DNA from: Acidobacteriota bacterium
GTDB lineage: Bacteria; Acidobacteriota; UBA4820; DSQY01
NCBI GenBank assembly: GCA_021787565.1
Contig: JAJYLT010000014.1
Coordinates: 1 to 64,000, forward strand
Direction of reading: 5' to 3'
Length of the DNA stretch: 64,000 nt
Shown here: piece after piece, positions 51,083 through 59,128 of the stretch
Numbering within the stretch: position 1 is the stretch's first letter
Layout: every line of letters starts with the position of its first letter
Position numbers and translations under genes: made by a program
Notes under the pieces: model-generated
What the model saw: only the letters and a program-made list of their open reading frames with translations
The model's database searches: none
What the model was told of the DNA's origin: nothing

Positions 51083-51119
51083 TGGCGCTCCAGACGGACC
51101 GCCCGACGGACGGCGCCGG

Positions 51120-52013
51120 TCATCCGATTCGGGCCAAGAAGTCATCCATGATCCGGTCGAAGCCCTTGGGGTCGTCCATCATGAGCCAGTGGCTCAGGCC
51201 GCGCAGCCTGACCGCCGGCAGGTCGGGGACGAGGTTCTGGAAGCTCGATGGGCGATCGCTGCCCGGCAGGATCACCGTGAGCATGGGGCCCCGGTAGGCA
51301 CGCAGGGCAGGCAGCGGGTCGAAGCGGGCGAGGCCCGCGTAGGAGGCCGCCACCACCTCGGGCGGCGTGCGGTCCAGATCCGCGAACACCTTGCGGCGCG
51401 TGGACGGCCTGGCTTCCGTCAGGTTGGCGCCGAACCATCCGCGCATGAAGGAGAGGTAGGTCAGCGCCTTCATGCTCTCCAGCATGGCATCGAGCCGCTC
51501 CTTGGGCAGGCGCGTCACGTCGCCGGCCGGATCCACGAAGAGCAGACCGGCCACCCGTTCGGGCGCCTCCTGCGCGCACGCCAGGATGACCGATCCGCCC
51601 AGGGAGTGGCCGACGAGCACAAAACGCTTCATCCCGAGGGCGTCCGCGACGGCCAGCACGTCGGAGGCCATGGCCGGGATGGAGTAGTCGCCGTCGGAGG
51701 GCCGCCCCGAGCGACCGTGCCCCCTGAGGTCCAGGGCGGCGGCGCGGCGGCTCTTCCAGAGGTGGCGCAGTTGGGCGTCCCACATGGTGAGATCGCCCGC
51801 CAGCCCGTGCACGAGAATCACCGGCGGTGAGCCCTCCCCGCCGGTTTCCACGCAAAGCCGGACGTCCCCGTTGCGGACGAATAGGAGCTTCCGATCGGAT
51901 GCCGCGTGGCCCGCCGCGCCCACGGGCCCCGAAGGGGCCGCGAGAGTGCTCACGCAGAAGAGAGCGGTGACTGCCAGGGAAACCATCTCGCCGTGGAGTG
52001 GGCGTCCGCTCAT
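51120..52013 (-). CDS. Secreted alpha/beta hydrolase
   Basis: A 297-residue protein with a signal peptide (MVSLAVTALFCVSTLAAP). The alpha/beta-hydrolase fold has ILVHGLAGDLTMWD (oxyanion HG), nucleophile Ser in FVLVGHSLGGSVILA, Asp in VDPAGDV or later, and His in LRGLSHWLMMDD. It resembles esterases and lipases of the broad Abhydrolase_6 group. Substrate unknown. Monocistronic. Confidence 0.85.
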   Translation of the reverse strand: MSGRPLHGEMVSLAVTALFCVSTLAAPSGPVGAAGHAASDRKLLFVRNGDVRLCVETGGEGSPPVILVHGLAGDLTMWDAQLRHLWKSRRAAALDLRGHGRSGRPSDGDYSIPAMASDVLAVADALGMKRFVLVGHSLGGSVILACAQEAPERVAGLLFVDPAGDVTRLPKERLDAMLESMKALTYLSFMRGWFGANLTEARPSTRRKVFADLDRTPPEVVAASYAGLARFDPLPALRAYRGPMLTVILPGSDRPSSFQNLVPDLPAVRLRGLSHWLMMDDPKGFDRIMDDFLARIG

Positions 52014-52078
52014 GCCAACCCTCCGTACTCGAGGCGTGCAGTGTACGTCCGGAGGAGAAGGAGGTCCAACGCGATGTT

Positions 52079-52106
52079 TTCACTTCCAGCGGCTCTTGGG
52101 TACAAT
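52079..52106 (+). promoter_or_regulatory. Promoter of the potassium channel gene
   Basis: TTCACT (52079-52084), a 16-bp spacer and TACAAT (52101-52106). Start predicted near 52113, 16 nt before the ATG at 52129. Confidence 0.5.
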
Positions 52107-52128
52107 CGTCGGAACGGGGAGCGCGGGA

Positions 52129-53148
52129 ATGTGGAAAAACGTGGCGCTGAAGAAGCTGGCCCTGGCGCTGGGCCTCCTGGTCCTGGTTTACGCCGTAGGC
52201 GTGGCCGGGTACATGGCCCTGGAGGGATGGAGCTTCCAGGACGCCTCCTTCATGACGGTCATCACCCTCGCCACGGTGGGGTACGGCGAAGTCCATCCCC
52301 TGGACGCCCCAGGCCGCTGGTTCACGGTGGTGCTGATCCTGGGCGGCATGGGGACGCTGCTCTACGGAGTGTCCACGCTCACGGCCTTCGTGGTGGAGGG
52401 GGAACTTCGGGACCTGCTCTGGAGAACGAAAATGAGCAAGCAGATCGAGAAGCTGGCCGGACACTACATCGTGTGCGGCGCGGGCCGGGTGGGAGAGTAT
52501 ATCCAGGAGGAACTGGAGGCCACGGGACGGGCCCTCGTCCTGGTGGAGAAAAACCTCGCCCACCTGTCGGAGCGCTTCAAGGGCAGTTCCACGGTCCTGA
52601 TGCTGGAAGGGGATCCCACGAGCGACGAGGTGTTGCAGGAGGCCGGAATCCTGCGGGCCAAGGGGCTCTTCGCGGCGCTGGGGACGGACAAGGACAATCT
52701 CTTCGTGGTTCTGTCGGCGCGGGGCCTGAACCCCCAGCTGCGGATCGTGGCCCGGGCGGACGACGAGGAGACCCGCCCCAAGCTCATGCGGGCCGGGGCG
52801 GATGCCGTCGTCTGCACCTCCTCCATCGGCGGGTTGAGGATGGCCTCGGAGATGGTCCGGCCTGCGGTGGTGACCTTCCTGGACGAGATGCGCAGCGACC
52901 GCGAATCGGTCCTGAGGGTGGAGGAGGCCCTCTGCCGCCGAGGCTCCCACCTGGATGGCAAGAGCCTTCGGGAGGCGGAGGTGGCGCGGCGCACCGGCGC
53001 CCTCGTGGTGGCCCTTCGCCGGGGCGGAAAGGGCTACGAGTTCAACCCTCCGGCCGACCGGACCATCCAGTCGGGGGACGTGCTGGTCGTCATCGGGACC
53101 CGCGAGCAGGTGGAGGCCCTTCGGAAGCTGGCCGGAGACGCACCCTGA
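52129..53148 (+). CDS. Potassium channel with RCK (TrkA-N/TrkA-C) domains
   Basis: A 339-residue ligand-gated K+ channel. Two transmembrane helices flank a pore loop with selectivity filter TVGYGE (near residue 48). The RCK domain starts at HYIVCGAGRVGEYI (NAD-type G-x-G-x-x-G near 112-117). A TrkA-C domain (KSLREAEVARRTGALVVAL) ends the protein. Same layout as MthK/Kch-type channels. Upstream in-frame codons were excluded because the promoter lies there. Confidence 0.93.
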   Translation: MWKNVALKKLALALGLLVLVYAVGVAGYMALEGWSFQDASFMTVITLATVGYGEVHPLDAPGRWFTVVLILGGMGTLLYGVSTLTAFVVEGELRDLLWRTKMSKQIEKLAGHYIVCGAGRVGEYIQEELEATGRALVLVEKNLAHLSERFKGSSTVLMLEGDPTSDEVLQEAGILRAKGLFAALGTDKDNLFVVLSARGLNPQLRIVARADDEETRPKLMRAGADAVVCTSSIGGLRMASEMVRPAVVTFLDEMRSDRESVLRVEEALCRRGSHLDGKSLREAEVARRTGALVVALRRGGKGYEFNPPADRTIQSGDVLVVIGTREQVEALRKLAGDAP

Positions 53149-53151
53149 ACC

Positions 53152-53316
53152 TTACACGTGGTTGCGCAACATGAACTCTTTGGGGTGGGGCTCCAGGTAG
53201 GTCTGCCCCTGCAGGTACTCGACTCCGTGCATCCGCACGTAGTGCCTGATGAGGGTGAGAGGCACCAGCGGGGGGACGAGCCCCTGGCGGCCGGTGTGAC
53301 CTTGCTGCGTTTTCAT
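53152..53316 (-). CDS. 54-residue DUF1722/YbgA-C-terminal-like mini-protein
   Basis: The C-terminal two thirds (PLVPLTLIRHYVRMHGVEYL, then YLEPHPKEFMLRNHV) match the end of YbgA/DUF1722 proteins, which are normally more than 110 residues for that domain. GGAGGT lies 4 nt before the ATG at 53316, so it is probably translated. It may be a natural short form or a truncated gene. It lies 50 bp downstream of bfr on the same strand. Confidence 0.6.
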   Translation of the reverse strand: MKTQQGHTGRQGLVPPLVPLTLIRHYVRMHGVEYLQGQTYLEPHPKEFMLRNHV

Positions 53317-53366
53317 GGGGGACCTCCGGTGGGCGGCGGAGCGGGTCCACCGCCCACCGTCCTCGT

Positions 53367-53840
53367 TCAAGCGCCTTCCGTCTGTTTGTTCAGGTAGATC
53401 TCGAGGCCCATCTGCTGGATCTGGTCGCGCTGCTGCTCGGCCCAGTCCACGTGTCCCTCCTCGTCCTTGAGGATCTTGGTGAGCAGGTCCCGCGAACCGT
53501 TGTCGCCCACTTCCACGGCCAGCTTGATCGCGTTGTTGTAGCCCTTCACCGCGTCGAGCTCGGCGCCGTAGTCGTTGAGCACGATCTCCTTCACGCTCTG
53601 CCCGATCTTTATGGGGTTGAGCTTGGAGACCGTGGGAGCGCCCTCCAGGAAGAGCAGGCGGCCGATGAGCCACTCGGCGTGGTGCATCTCGTCGATCGCC
53701 TGCTTTTCGATGGCCTTGTGGAGCTTGCCGTAGCCCCAGTTGTCGCACATCTCCGAGTGGACCATGTACTGGTTGATCGAGGTGAGTTCCTCAGCGAGCA
53801 GCTCATTGAGGACCTTGAGAAGCTTGGCATTCCCTTTCAT
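53367..53840 (-). CDS. bfr: Bacterioferritin
   Basis: A 157-residue four-helix ferritin. Ferroxidase residues are seen in LLAEELTSINQYMVH, DEMHHAEWLIGR and ILKDEEGHVDW. The methionine in DEMHHAEW is the haem ligand position of bacterioferritins. It stores iron as a 24-mer. A good promoter lies 75 bp upstream. Confidence 0.95.
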   Translation of the reverse strand: MKGNAKLLKVLNELLAEELTSINQYMVHSEMCDNWGYGKLHKAIEKQAIDEMHHAEWLIGRLLFLEGAPTVSKLNPIKIGQSVKEIVLNDYGAELDAVKGYNNAIKLAVEVGDNGSRDLLTKILKDEEGHVDWAEQQRDQIQQMGLEIYLNKQTEGA

Positions 53841-53914
53841 GGATCGCCTCCGTCAAATGGGCCCGGTACGGCTCGCCGTGCCGGAGCACTAGCCTTTTCA
53901 ACCTGCATAAACCA

Positions 53915-53943
53915 ATTCTCGAAGCCTGGCGAGCGAAAGTCAA
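53915..53943 (-). promoter_or_regulatory. Sigma-70 promoter of bfr
   Basis: On the minus strand TTGACT (53943-53938), a 17-bp spacer and GAGAAT (53920-53915). No Fur-box-like palindrome was seen. Confidence 0.55.
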
Positions 53944-54016
53944 GGCAAGGACCGCGCTCCCGCCGGCCATTTGCTATAGTAAAAAGGAGGGCCCGCTGGG
54001 GCCGGGGGACGAACCG

Positions 54017-55228
54017 ATGGGCGACGAGAGCCTGGCAGACTCGGATATCCACACCCACTGGGGGCTGGATCCCTCCGTCCTCTTCCTGAACCACGGCTCC
54101 TTCGGGGCTTGCCCCAGGCCCGTGCTGGCCCTCCAGCGGGGCCTGCGGGAGCAAATGGAGGCCGAGCCCGTACGCTTCCTCGGCTCCGGCCTGGAGCCCC
54201 TGTGGGACGAGGCGAGGGCCTCCCTCGCCGCCTTCATCGGCTCCGACCCCGCCGACGTGGTCTTCGTCCCGAACGCCACCGCCGGCGTCAACACCGTCCT
54301 GGCCTCCCTGCGGTTCTCGCCGGGGGACGAGCTCCTCGTCACCGACCAGGAGTACAACGCCTGCCGCAACGCCCTGGAGGTGGTCGCCCGCCGCGCAGGA
54401 GCGCGCGTGGTCGTTGCGGCCGTCCCCTTTCCCGCCGCCTCGCCGGAGGAGGCCCTCGTTGCGATCCTGCGGCGGGCCACCGAGCGCACGCGCCTCCTGC
54501 TCGTGGACCAGGTGGTGAGCCAGACGGCCCTCGTCATGCCGGTCGCCGCCCTCGTTCGGGAGATGGCGGCGCGGGGAGTGGAGACGCTCGTGGACGGAGC
54601 CCACGGCCCCGGGATGCTGCCCGTCGATCTCTCCTCGCTGGGAGCGGCCTACTACACGGGCAACTGCCACAAGTGGCTCTGCGCGCCGAAGGGCGCCGCC
54701 CTCCTCCACGTGAGGCGGGACCTTCAGCCGGGGGTGCGCCCGCTGGTCATCAGCCACGGGGCCAGCTCCCCCCGCGCCGACCGATCGCGCTTCCTCCTGG
54801 AGTTCGGCTGGACGGGCACCCACGATCCCACGCCCTACCTCTGCGTGCCCGAGGCCATACGCTTTCTCGGCTCCCTGGTACCTGGAGGCTGGCCCGAGGT
54901 GATGGCCAGAAACCGGGCGCTGGCCCTCCGGGGGCGACGGCTCCTCTGCGACGCCCTGTGCACCGAGGAACCCTGTCCCGAGTCCATGGTGGGCTCCATG
55001 GCCGCCGTCCCCCTGCCCGACGCGCCAGGGCCGAAGCCGCAGCCGCCCCTCTTCCTGGACCCGCTCCAGGTCGCCCTGTGGGAGCGGCACCGCATCGAGG
55101 TGCCGGTCATCTACTGGCCCGCCTTTCCCCGCAGAGTCCTGCGGCTCTCGGCCCAGCTCTACAACGAGCCGGCCCACTACGAAAAGCTGGCGGAGGCGGT
55201 GAAGGGGCTCCTGGATGAGGGGTTCTGA
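54017..55228 (+). CDS. Class V PLP-dependent aminotransferase (isopenicillin N epimerase-like)
   Basis: A 403-residue enzyme. It starts FLNHGSFGACPRPVLALQR, typical of the isopenicillin-N-epimerase-like branch. It has PNATAGVNTVL near residue 93, VDGAHGPGMLPVDL and the PLP lysine in GNCHKWLCAPKG near 218. The reaction could be epimerisation, transamination or C-S/C-N lyase; it cannot be fixed from sequence. It overlaps the next gene by 14 bp. GGGGGA precedes the ATG. Confidence 0.87.
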   Translation: MGDESLADSDIHTHWGLDPSVLFLNHGSFGACPRPVLALQRGLREQMEAEPVRFLGSGLEPLWDEARASLAAFIGSDPADVVFVPNATAGVNTVLASLRFSPGDELLVTDQEYNACRNALEVVARRAGARVVVAAVPFPAASPEEALVAILRRATERTRLLLVDQVVSQTALVMPVAALVREMAARGVETLVDGAHGPGMLPVDLSSLGAAYYTGNCHKWLCAPKGAALLHVRRDLQPGVRPLVISHGASSPRADRSRFLLEFGWTGTHDPTPYLCVPEAIRFLGSLVPGGWPEVMARNRALALRGRRLLCDALCTEEPCPESMVGSMAAVPLPDAPGPKPQPPLFLDPLQVALWERHRIEVPVIYWPAFPRRVLRLSAQLYNEPAHYEKLAEAVKGLLDEGF

Positions 55229-55787
55229 CCCATGGGGCGCGGGCTACGTGGATGAGACGGGCCAGTACGTGCGATGGTTCGAGCCCTACTACTTCCTCAC
55301 CCCCCCCGAACGGCTGATCTACACCCACTTTCCAGAAGACCCGCGCTGGCAGCTCCTGGAGGCTCCCGTCACGCTGGCGCGCTTCGAGCGACTTCCTTAC
55401 GTGAAGGCCCCCTTCTTCACCTACGGCCTGCGGTTGGCGGACGATGCCGCCTGCACCGTCGAGGTGAAGGGGATCCGCACGATCCTGGAGGTGGAGGCGC
55501 CGCCCGGCGTGACCCTCCACCCCGTCCTGCTTCGGGGGGCGGAGGAGGTCGACGCGCCCGAGGTGGTCTCCCGGGGCGACCGGAACTTCATGACCGTCAC
55601 GGTGCCCGGCGCTGGGGCCTATACGCTGCGCCTCTACGTTGGCTCTGCCTCCGATCCGGCCGGCCTATCCCACCACGCGCCCAACGGTCTGCGCGTCCTC
55701 CAGTGGGCCATGGACACCCGCCTCGTCTTCCGCCCGGAGGCCCGAAGGGGAACCGGGATAAAGGAGCGCCCTCCTTCAGAGGGCTAA
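55215..55787 (+). CDS. KY-type C-terminal domain protein lacking its transglutaminase-like peptidase
   Basis: A 190-residue protein. FLTPPERLIYTHFPEDPRWQ followed by LPYVKAPFFTYGLRL matches the segment after the catalytic domain in kyphoscoliosis-peptidase-like transglutaminase proteins. Normally a Cys-His-Asp transglutaminase domain precedes it; here the protein begins just before this segment. An Ig-like beta domain (about 75-150) follows. No signal peptide. Translation is coupled to the aminotransferase by a 14-bp overlap. Confidence 0.65.
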   Translation: MRGSDPWGAGYVDETGQYVRWFEPYYFLTPPERLIYTHFPEDPRWQLLEAPVTLARFERLPYVKAPFFTYGLRLADDAACTVEVKGIRTILEVEAPPGVTLHPVLLRGAEEVDAPEVVSRGDRNFMTVTVPGAGAYTLRLYVGSASDPAGLSHHAPNGLRVLQWAMDTRLVFRPEARRGTGIKERPPSEG

Positions 55788-55791
55788 AGCG

Positions 55792-55942
55792 CCCCGATTC
55801 CGCGATAGCGGCTCAACGCCTGCGTAGGAGCGGCGCCTCGCCGCGAACCGGGTGACCCTGCGACCAGGATGCGGTGCCCGCGTACGGTCCGTCGCGCCGG
55901 GGGCGGCGCTCCTACGAGTGCAATTCCATCGCGGAATTTGGG
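55792..55942 (-). mobile_element. 151-bp MITE-like element, copy 4
   Basis: Ends CCCCGATTCCGCGAT (55792-55806) and ATCGCGGAATTTGGG (55928-55942). Flanked by AAGCG direct repeats (55787-55791 and 55943-55947). It lies between the KY-type gene, whose stop codon is 5 bp away, and a truncated hicA. Confidence 0.87.
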
Positions 55943-55993
55943 AAGCGCGCTCCGGTTGCGTCACCCCAGAAAGGGGCCCCATAATTCTTCTCC

Positions 55994-56041
55994 GGAAGCA
56001 TCCTTAAGCAGGCCGGGCTCCAGGCCCAGGGCCGCAAGTGA
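55994..56041 (+). pseudogene. 3' stub of hicA toxin gene
   Basis: Fifteen codons and a TGA read GSILKQAGLQAQGRK, the usual C-terminal helix of HicA mRNA interferases, placed directly before hicB. An in-frame TAA lies at 55982-55984. The catalytic His region and dsRNA-binding fold are missing. The 151-bp element ends 51 bp upstream, so its insertion or a later deletion may have removed the rest. Confidence 0.6.
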
Positions 56042-56052
56042 GGAGACCCGCC

Positions 56053-56265
56053 ATGTACCGGTTTCTGGTGATCATCGAAAAGGCCGAGAACAACTACTCC
56101 GCCTATTCGCCGGACCTTCCGGGCTGCGTCGCCACAGGCAAGACCAAGGAGCGGGCCGCGCGCAACATGCACGAGGCGATCGAAGTGCACGTCCGCGGTC
56201 TTAGACAGGACCGGCTGCCCATACCCAAGCCACACTCCCAAGCCGAGTACGTGGCGGTAACGTAG
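56053..56265 (+). CDS. hicB: HicB-family antitoxin (orphan)
   Basis: A 70-residue partial RNase-H-fold protein: YRFLVIIEKAENNYSAYSPDLPGCVATGKT, then a helix NMHEAIEVHVRGL and the PIPKPHS end. It is typical of short HicB proteins without a DNA-binding tail. GAGGAG lies 7 nt before the ATG. Its toxin partner is reduced to a stub, so it may now be functionless or protect against another HicA. Confidence 0.85.
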   Translation: MYRFLVIIEKAENNYSAYSPDLPGCVATGKTKERAARNMHEAIEVHVRGLRQDRLPIPKPHSQAEYVAVT

Positions 56266-56356
56266 TCCCCCCCACGACTTCGAGTGAGCGGAGCGCGCCG
56301 CGGGCCTCTGGCGCGCGGGCGGGAGGGAGGCCATATTTTCCTCGGGAACCAGACCG

Positions 56357-56719
56357 ATGAAGCCCCACATCGACGGCACATGCTTCGGGTCCATTACGGT
56401 GGAGGGCTCCACCCTCGAGCACGACATCCTCATCCGCCTGTCTGGGGAGGTCGTGAAGCGAAAGAAGAAGCTCTCCAAGGCCGTCTACGGCACCTCGCAC
56501 ATCCTCTCCCGCGAGGAGGCCGAGTTCGTCTACGAGAAGGGGGCGGCGCTGCTCATCGTGGGCTCGGGGCAGGAGGATTCGGTGAGGCTCTCGCACGAGG
56601 CGCGCGCCTACCTGGAGGAGCGGGGGTGCCGGGTGGAGTTGCGGAGCACCCCGGAGGCGGTCCGGGCCTGGAACGGGGCCAAGGGGCCCGCAGTGGGGCT
56701 CTTCCACGTGACCTGTTGA
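56357..56719 (+). CDS. Mth938-domain (DUF498) protein
   Basis: A 120-residue single-domain protein: HIDGTCFGSITVEGSTLEHD near the start, a VYGTSHILSREEAEFVYEKG middle and the LLIVGSGQEDSVRLSHEAR strand-turn-helix. Proteins of this fold are widespread and of unclear function; some are linked to respiratory complex assembly. It is monocistronic with a weak ribosome site. Confidence 0.82.
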   Translation: MKPHIDGTCFGSITVEGSTLEHDILIRLSGEVVKRKKKLSKAVYGTSHILSREEAEFVYEKGAALLIVGSGQEDSVRLSHEARAYLEERGCRVELRSTPEAVRAWNGAKGPAVGLFHVTC

Positions 56720-56855
56720 GGGCAGGAGGGGGAGCATGACGGGGGAGGTCTTCGTGGGGGACCTCGCCATGAACCGCTTTCCGCTGCGGGCCTCGATCCC
56801 AGGGGTCCGCATCAAACGGTGCGGCCCCTGGGAGGCGCATCAGGGCGGTGCGGCG

Positions 56856-58037
56856 CTACTCCTCGCGGGCCAGGCGGTATGCTTCGCGGAAGGAGACGCC
56901 GCGTTCTTTGACGAGGCGGTAGGCCCTCTCGGCGGCGTAGAGGCCTGGATCCATGGCGGCCTTCATGCGGTCGGCGTCGAAGGCCAGCCTGGGAACGGCG
57001 TGGGCGAGCAGCCGCGCGGTGGCGCGGGTCGAGTCGAAGCTCCTGAAGAGGGGCTTCTTCATGAGCTGAAGGTCGCGGTGGTACCCGGAGGGCAGCTTGG
57101 CGGCGACGGAGAGGACCTCCAGCAAGGCGCCCAGCGATTCCGACGCGCGGCCCCGGGCGAGCTCGAAGAGGTCCGGGTTGCGCTTCTGAGGGAGCATGGA
57201 GGAGCCCGTCGTGAACTCGGGGGGAAGCTTCACAAAGCCGAATTCGGCGGTGGCGAAGAGGCACAGGTCGGCCGCCAGCCGGCCCATGTCCTGGGCGAGC
57301 AAAGCCACCTCGAAGAGGGCCGAGGCTTCGGCCTTTCCGCGGGAGAGCTGCACGGCGGTGACAGGCTCGTGGGTGCAGGCGAAGCCCAGCGCGCTCGTCG
57401 TGAGCGACCGATCCAGCTCGAGCAGGGGCACGCCGTAGCCCGCCGCCGAGCCCAGCGGGTTCTTGTCCGCCCGGCGCTTGGCGGCGCGGAGCCCCTGCGC
57501 GTCGTCTCGGACCTCCGAGGCGAAGGCGCCCGCCCAGAGCCCCGCGGTCGAGGGCATGGCGCGCTGCATGTGCGTGTAGCCGGGCATGGGAAGCTCGCCG
57601 CAGCGCGCCGCGACGGCATCCAATTCGTCGGCGAGCCGGTCCGCCTCCATCGAGAGACAGTCCAGCTCCTCCTTGAGCCAGAGCCTCAGCGCGGCCATCA
57701 CCTGGTCGTTGCGGGAGCGGCCGAGGTGGATGCGCCGTCCCGCCTCGCCCGTCGCGGCCACGAGCCGGTTTTCGATGGCCGTGTGCACGTCCTCGTCCTC
57801 GGGGCCGACCCGCCATTCGCCGCTCTCGTGCGACTGGGCCAGGGCGGTCAGGGCTTCTCGCAGCGCCGCGTGGTCTTCGGCGGCGAGGAATCCTCCGGCG
57901 TGCAGCATGGCCGCGTGGGCCAAAGAGGCGCGGATGTCGAAGGGGACGAGACGATCGTCCAGAAGGGCATCCTCGCCGGCCGTGTACCGGAAGACCAGAT
58001 CATCCAGAGACTCGCCGCGGTCCCAGAGAGGTTTCAT
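56856..58037 (-). CDS. argH: Argininosuccinate lyase, short form
   Basis: A 393-residue fumarase-superfamily enzyme. EDEDVHTAIENRL and GRSRNDQVMAALRLWL are near residue 85-120, the catalytic His in PGYTHMQRAMP near 155, and the signature GSSMLPQKRNPD near 268. It cleaves argininosuccinate to arginine and fumarate. It ends at ERGVSFREAYRLAREE, about 60 residues before the usual end of ArgH (about 460). The catalytic core is complete but the final helical domain is shortened. The ATG overlaps the argE stop (ATGA). Confidence 0.92.
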   Translation of the reverse strand: MKPLWDRGESLDDLVFRYTAGEDALLDDRLVPFDIRASLAHAAMLHAGGFLAAEDHAALREALTALAQSHESGEWRVGPEDEDVHTAIENRLVAATGEAGRRIHLGRSRNDQVMAALRLWLKEELDCLSMEADRLADELDAVAARCGELPMPGYTHMQRAMPSTAGLWAGAFASEVRDDAQGLRAAKRRADKNPLGSAAGYGVPLLELDRSLTTSALGFACTHEPVTAVQLSRGKAEASALFEVALLAQDMGRLAADLCLFATAEFGFVKLPPEFTTGSSMLPQKRNPDLFELARGRASESLGALLEVLSVAAKLPSGYHRDLQLMKKPLFRSFDSTRATARLLAHAVPRLAFDADRMKAAMDPGLYAAERAYRLVKERGVSFREAYRLAREE

Positions 58038-59128
58038 GCCTCACCCTCCTTGCCGAGAAAGAGGCTGTTTTCCAGGGCCAGCCGCTCATAGAAGGCGGCC
58101 GCCTCGATGATCTCGCTCTCCAGGACGAATTCGTCCGGCGTGTGCGAGCGCTCCGTTCTCCCGGGCCCGGCCTTGATGCCGGGGATTCCCCGGAAGAAGA
58201 CGAGGTCGGACACGCCGCTGGAGGCGATCGCGCGCGAGCCGGGACGGCTGGCGAGAGCCGCGCGCACGAGCGGGTGGTCCGGAGCGGTTTCGCACGGCAC
58301 CAGCCGGTCGCTGAGCACGCGGAGGCGGCCCGAGACGGCGCCCTGGAGCCGGTGCACGAGCTCTTCCGCGGGCGTTCCCGGCACGGTGCGGATATCGAGG
58401 ACGCAGGAGGCGCGCCCCGGGATCATGTTCCGCGCCGTTCCGCCCTGGATGACGGTGGGCTCCAGGGTGACGCAGCCGAGGTCCGGGTGCGGCGGGCCCA
58501 GGTCCACGCCATCCATCGCCGCCAGGTCGGAGGCGAGGGACCGGATGGCGTTGGCGGCGCCCAGCGCGCGGGAGTTCGCCGCGTGGCAGGCCCGCCCCTC
58601 CTCCTCCAGCTCCAGGATGAGAAGGCCCTTCTGCGAAACGGCGATGTCGAGCCCCGTCGGCTCTCCGACCACCACGGCGGCGGGATAGACTCCGAGAGCC
58701 TTCATTTCGGGAACCACCGCCTCGGTACCCTTGCCGCCGGTCTCCTCCTGGGCGGACAGGCTCAGGAGGAGGCTGACCCGCTCGCACGCCCGGCTCCCCA
58801 GGGTGCGGAGGAATGCCGCGCACATGGCCGCCACCGAGGCCTTGGCGTCGTTGCTGCCCAGCCCGTAGACGCGGCCTCCGGCCGCCTGGGCCTCATGGGG
58901 CGGGCGCGTCCAGCCCGGAGAGGGCGGCACGGTGTCCAGGTGGGTGTTGAGGCAGAGCACCGGGCCCTCTCCGTGCAGGGCCAGCAGATTGTCGCCGAAG
59001 CGCCACGTCTTGACGTTCGGGCGACGGAGGCGCCGTTCCAGGCTGTCGCAGAGGTCTCCCTCCCCGCCGGAGACGGAAGGGGTGGCGACGATCTCGCGGT
59101 GCAGGGCGAGGAGCTCCGCGTCGGTCAC
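58034..59128 (-). CDS. argE: M20-family deacylase (ArgE/DapE-like)
   Basis: A 364-residue metallohydrolase. Zinc ligands lie in LNTHLDTVPP (His and Asp), the bridging Asp in YGLGSNDAKAS, and the catalytic Glu in SLSAQEETGGKG. A dimerisation domain (about 170-285) follows, and the final His is in GPGRTERSHTPDEF. In this operon it should remove the N-acyl group from N-acyl-citrulline. GTG start, overlapping the argB stop. Confidence 0.85.
   Translation of the reverse strand: MTDAELLALHREIVATPSVSGGEGDLCDSLERRLRRPNVKTWRFGDNLLALHGEGPVLCLNTHLDTVPPSPGWTRPPHEAQAAGGRVYGLGSNDAKASVAAMCAAFLRTLGSRACERVSLLLSLSAQEETGGKGTEAVVPEMKALGVYPAAVVVGEPTGLDIAVSQKGLLILELEEEGRACHAANSRALGAANAIRSLASDLAAMDGVDLGPPHPDLGCVTLEPTVIQGGTARNMIPGRASCVLDIRTVPGTPAEELVHRLQGAVSGRLRVLSDRLVPCETAPDHPLVRAALASRPGSRAIASSGVSDLVFFRGIPGIKAGPGRTERSHTPDEFVLESEIIEAAAFYERLALENSLFLGKEGEA

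Noticed and set aside
56736-56855. Small plus-strand frame with a good ribosome site past the Mth938 gene
   Set aside because: It has GGAGG-like DNA before ATG 56736, but continues as the antisense of argH and no family is recognisable; not called as a gene.
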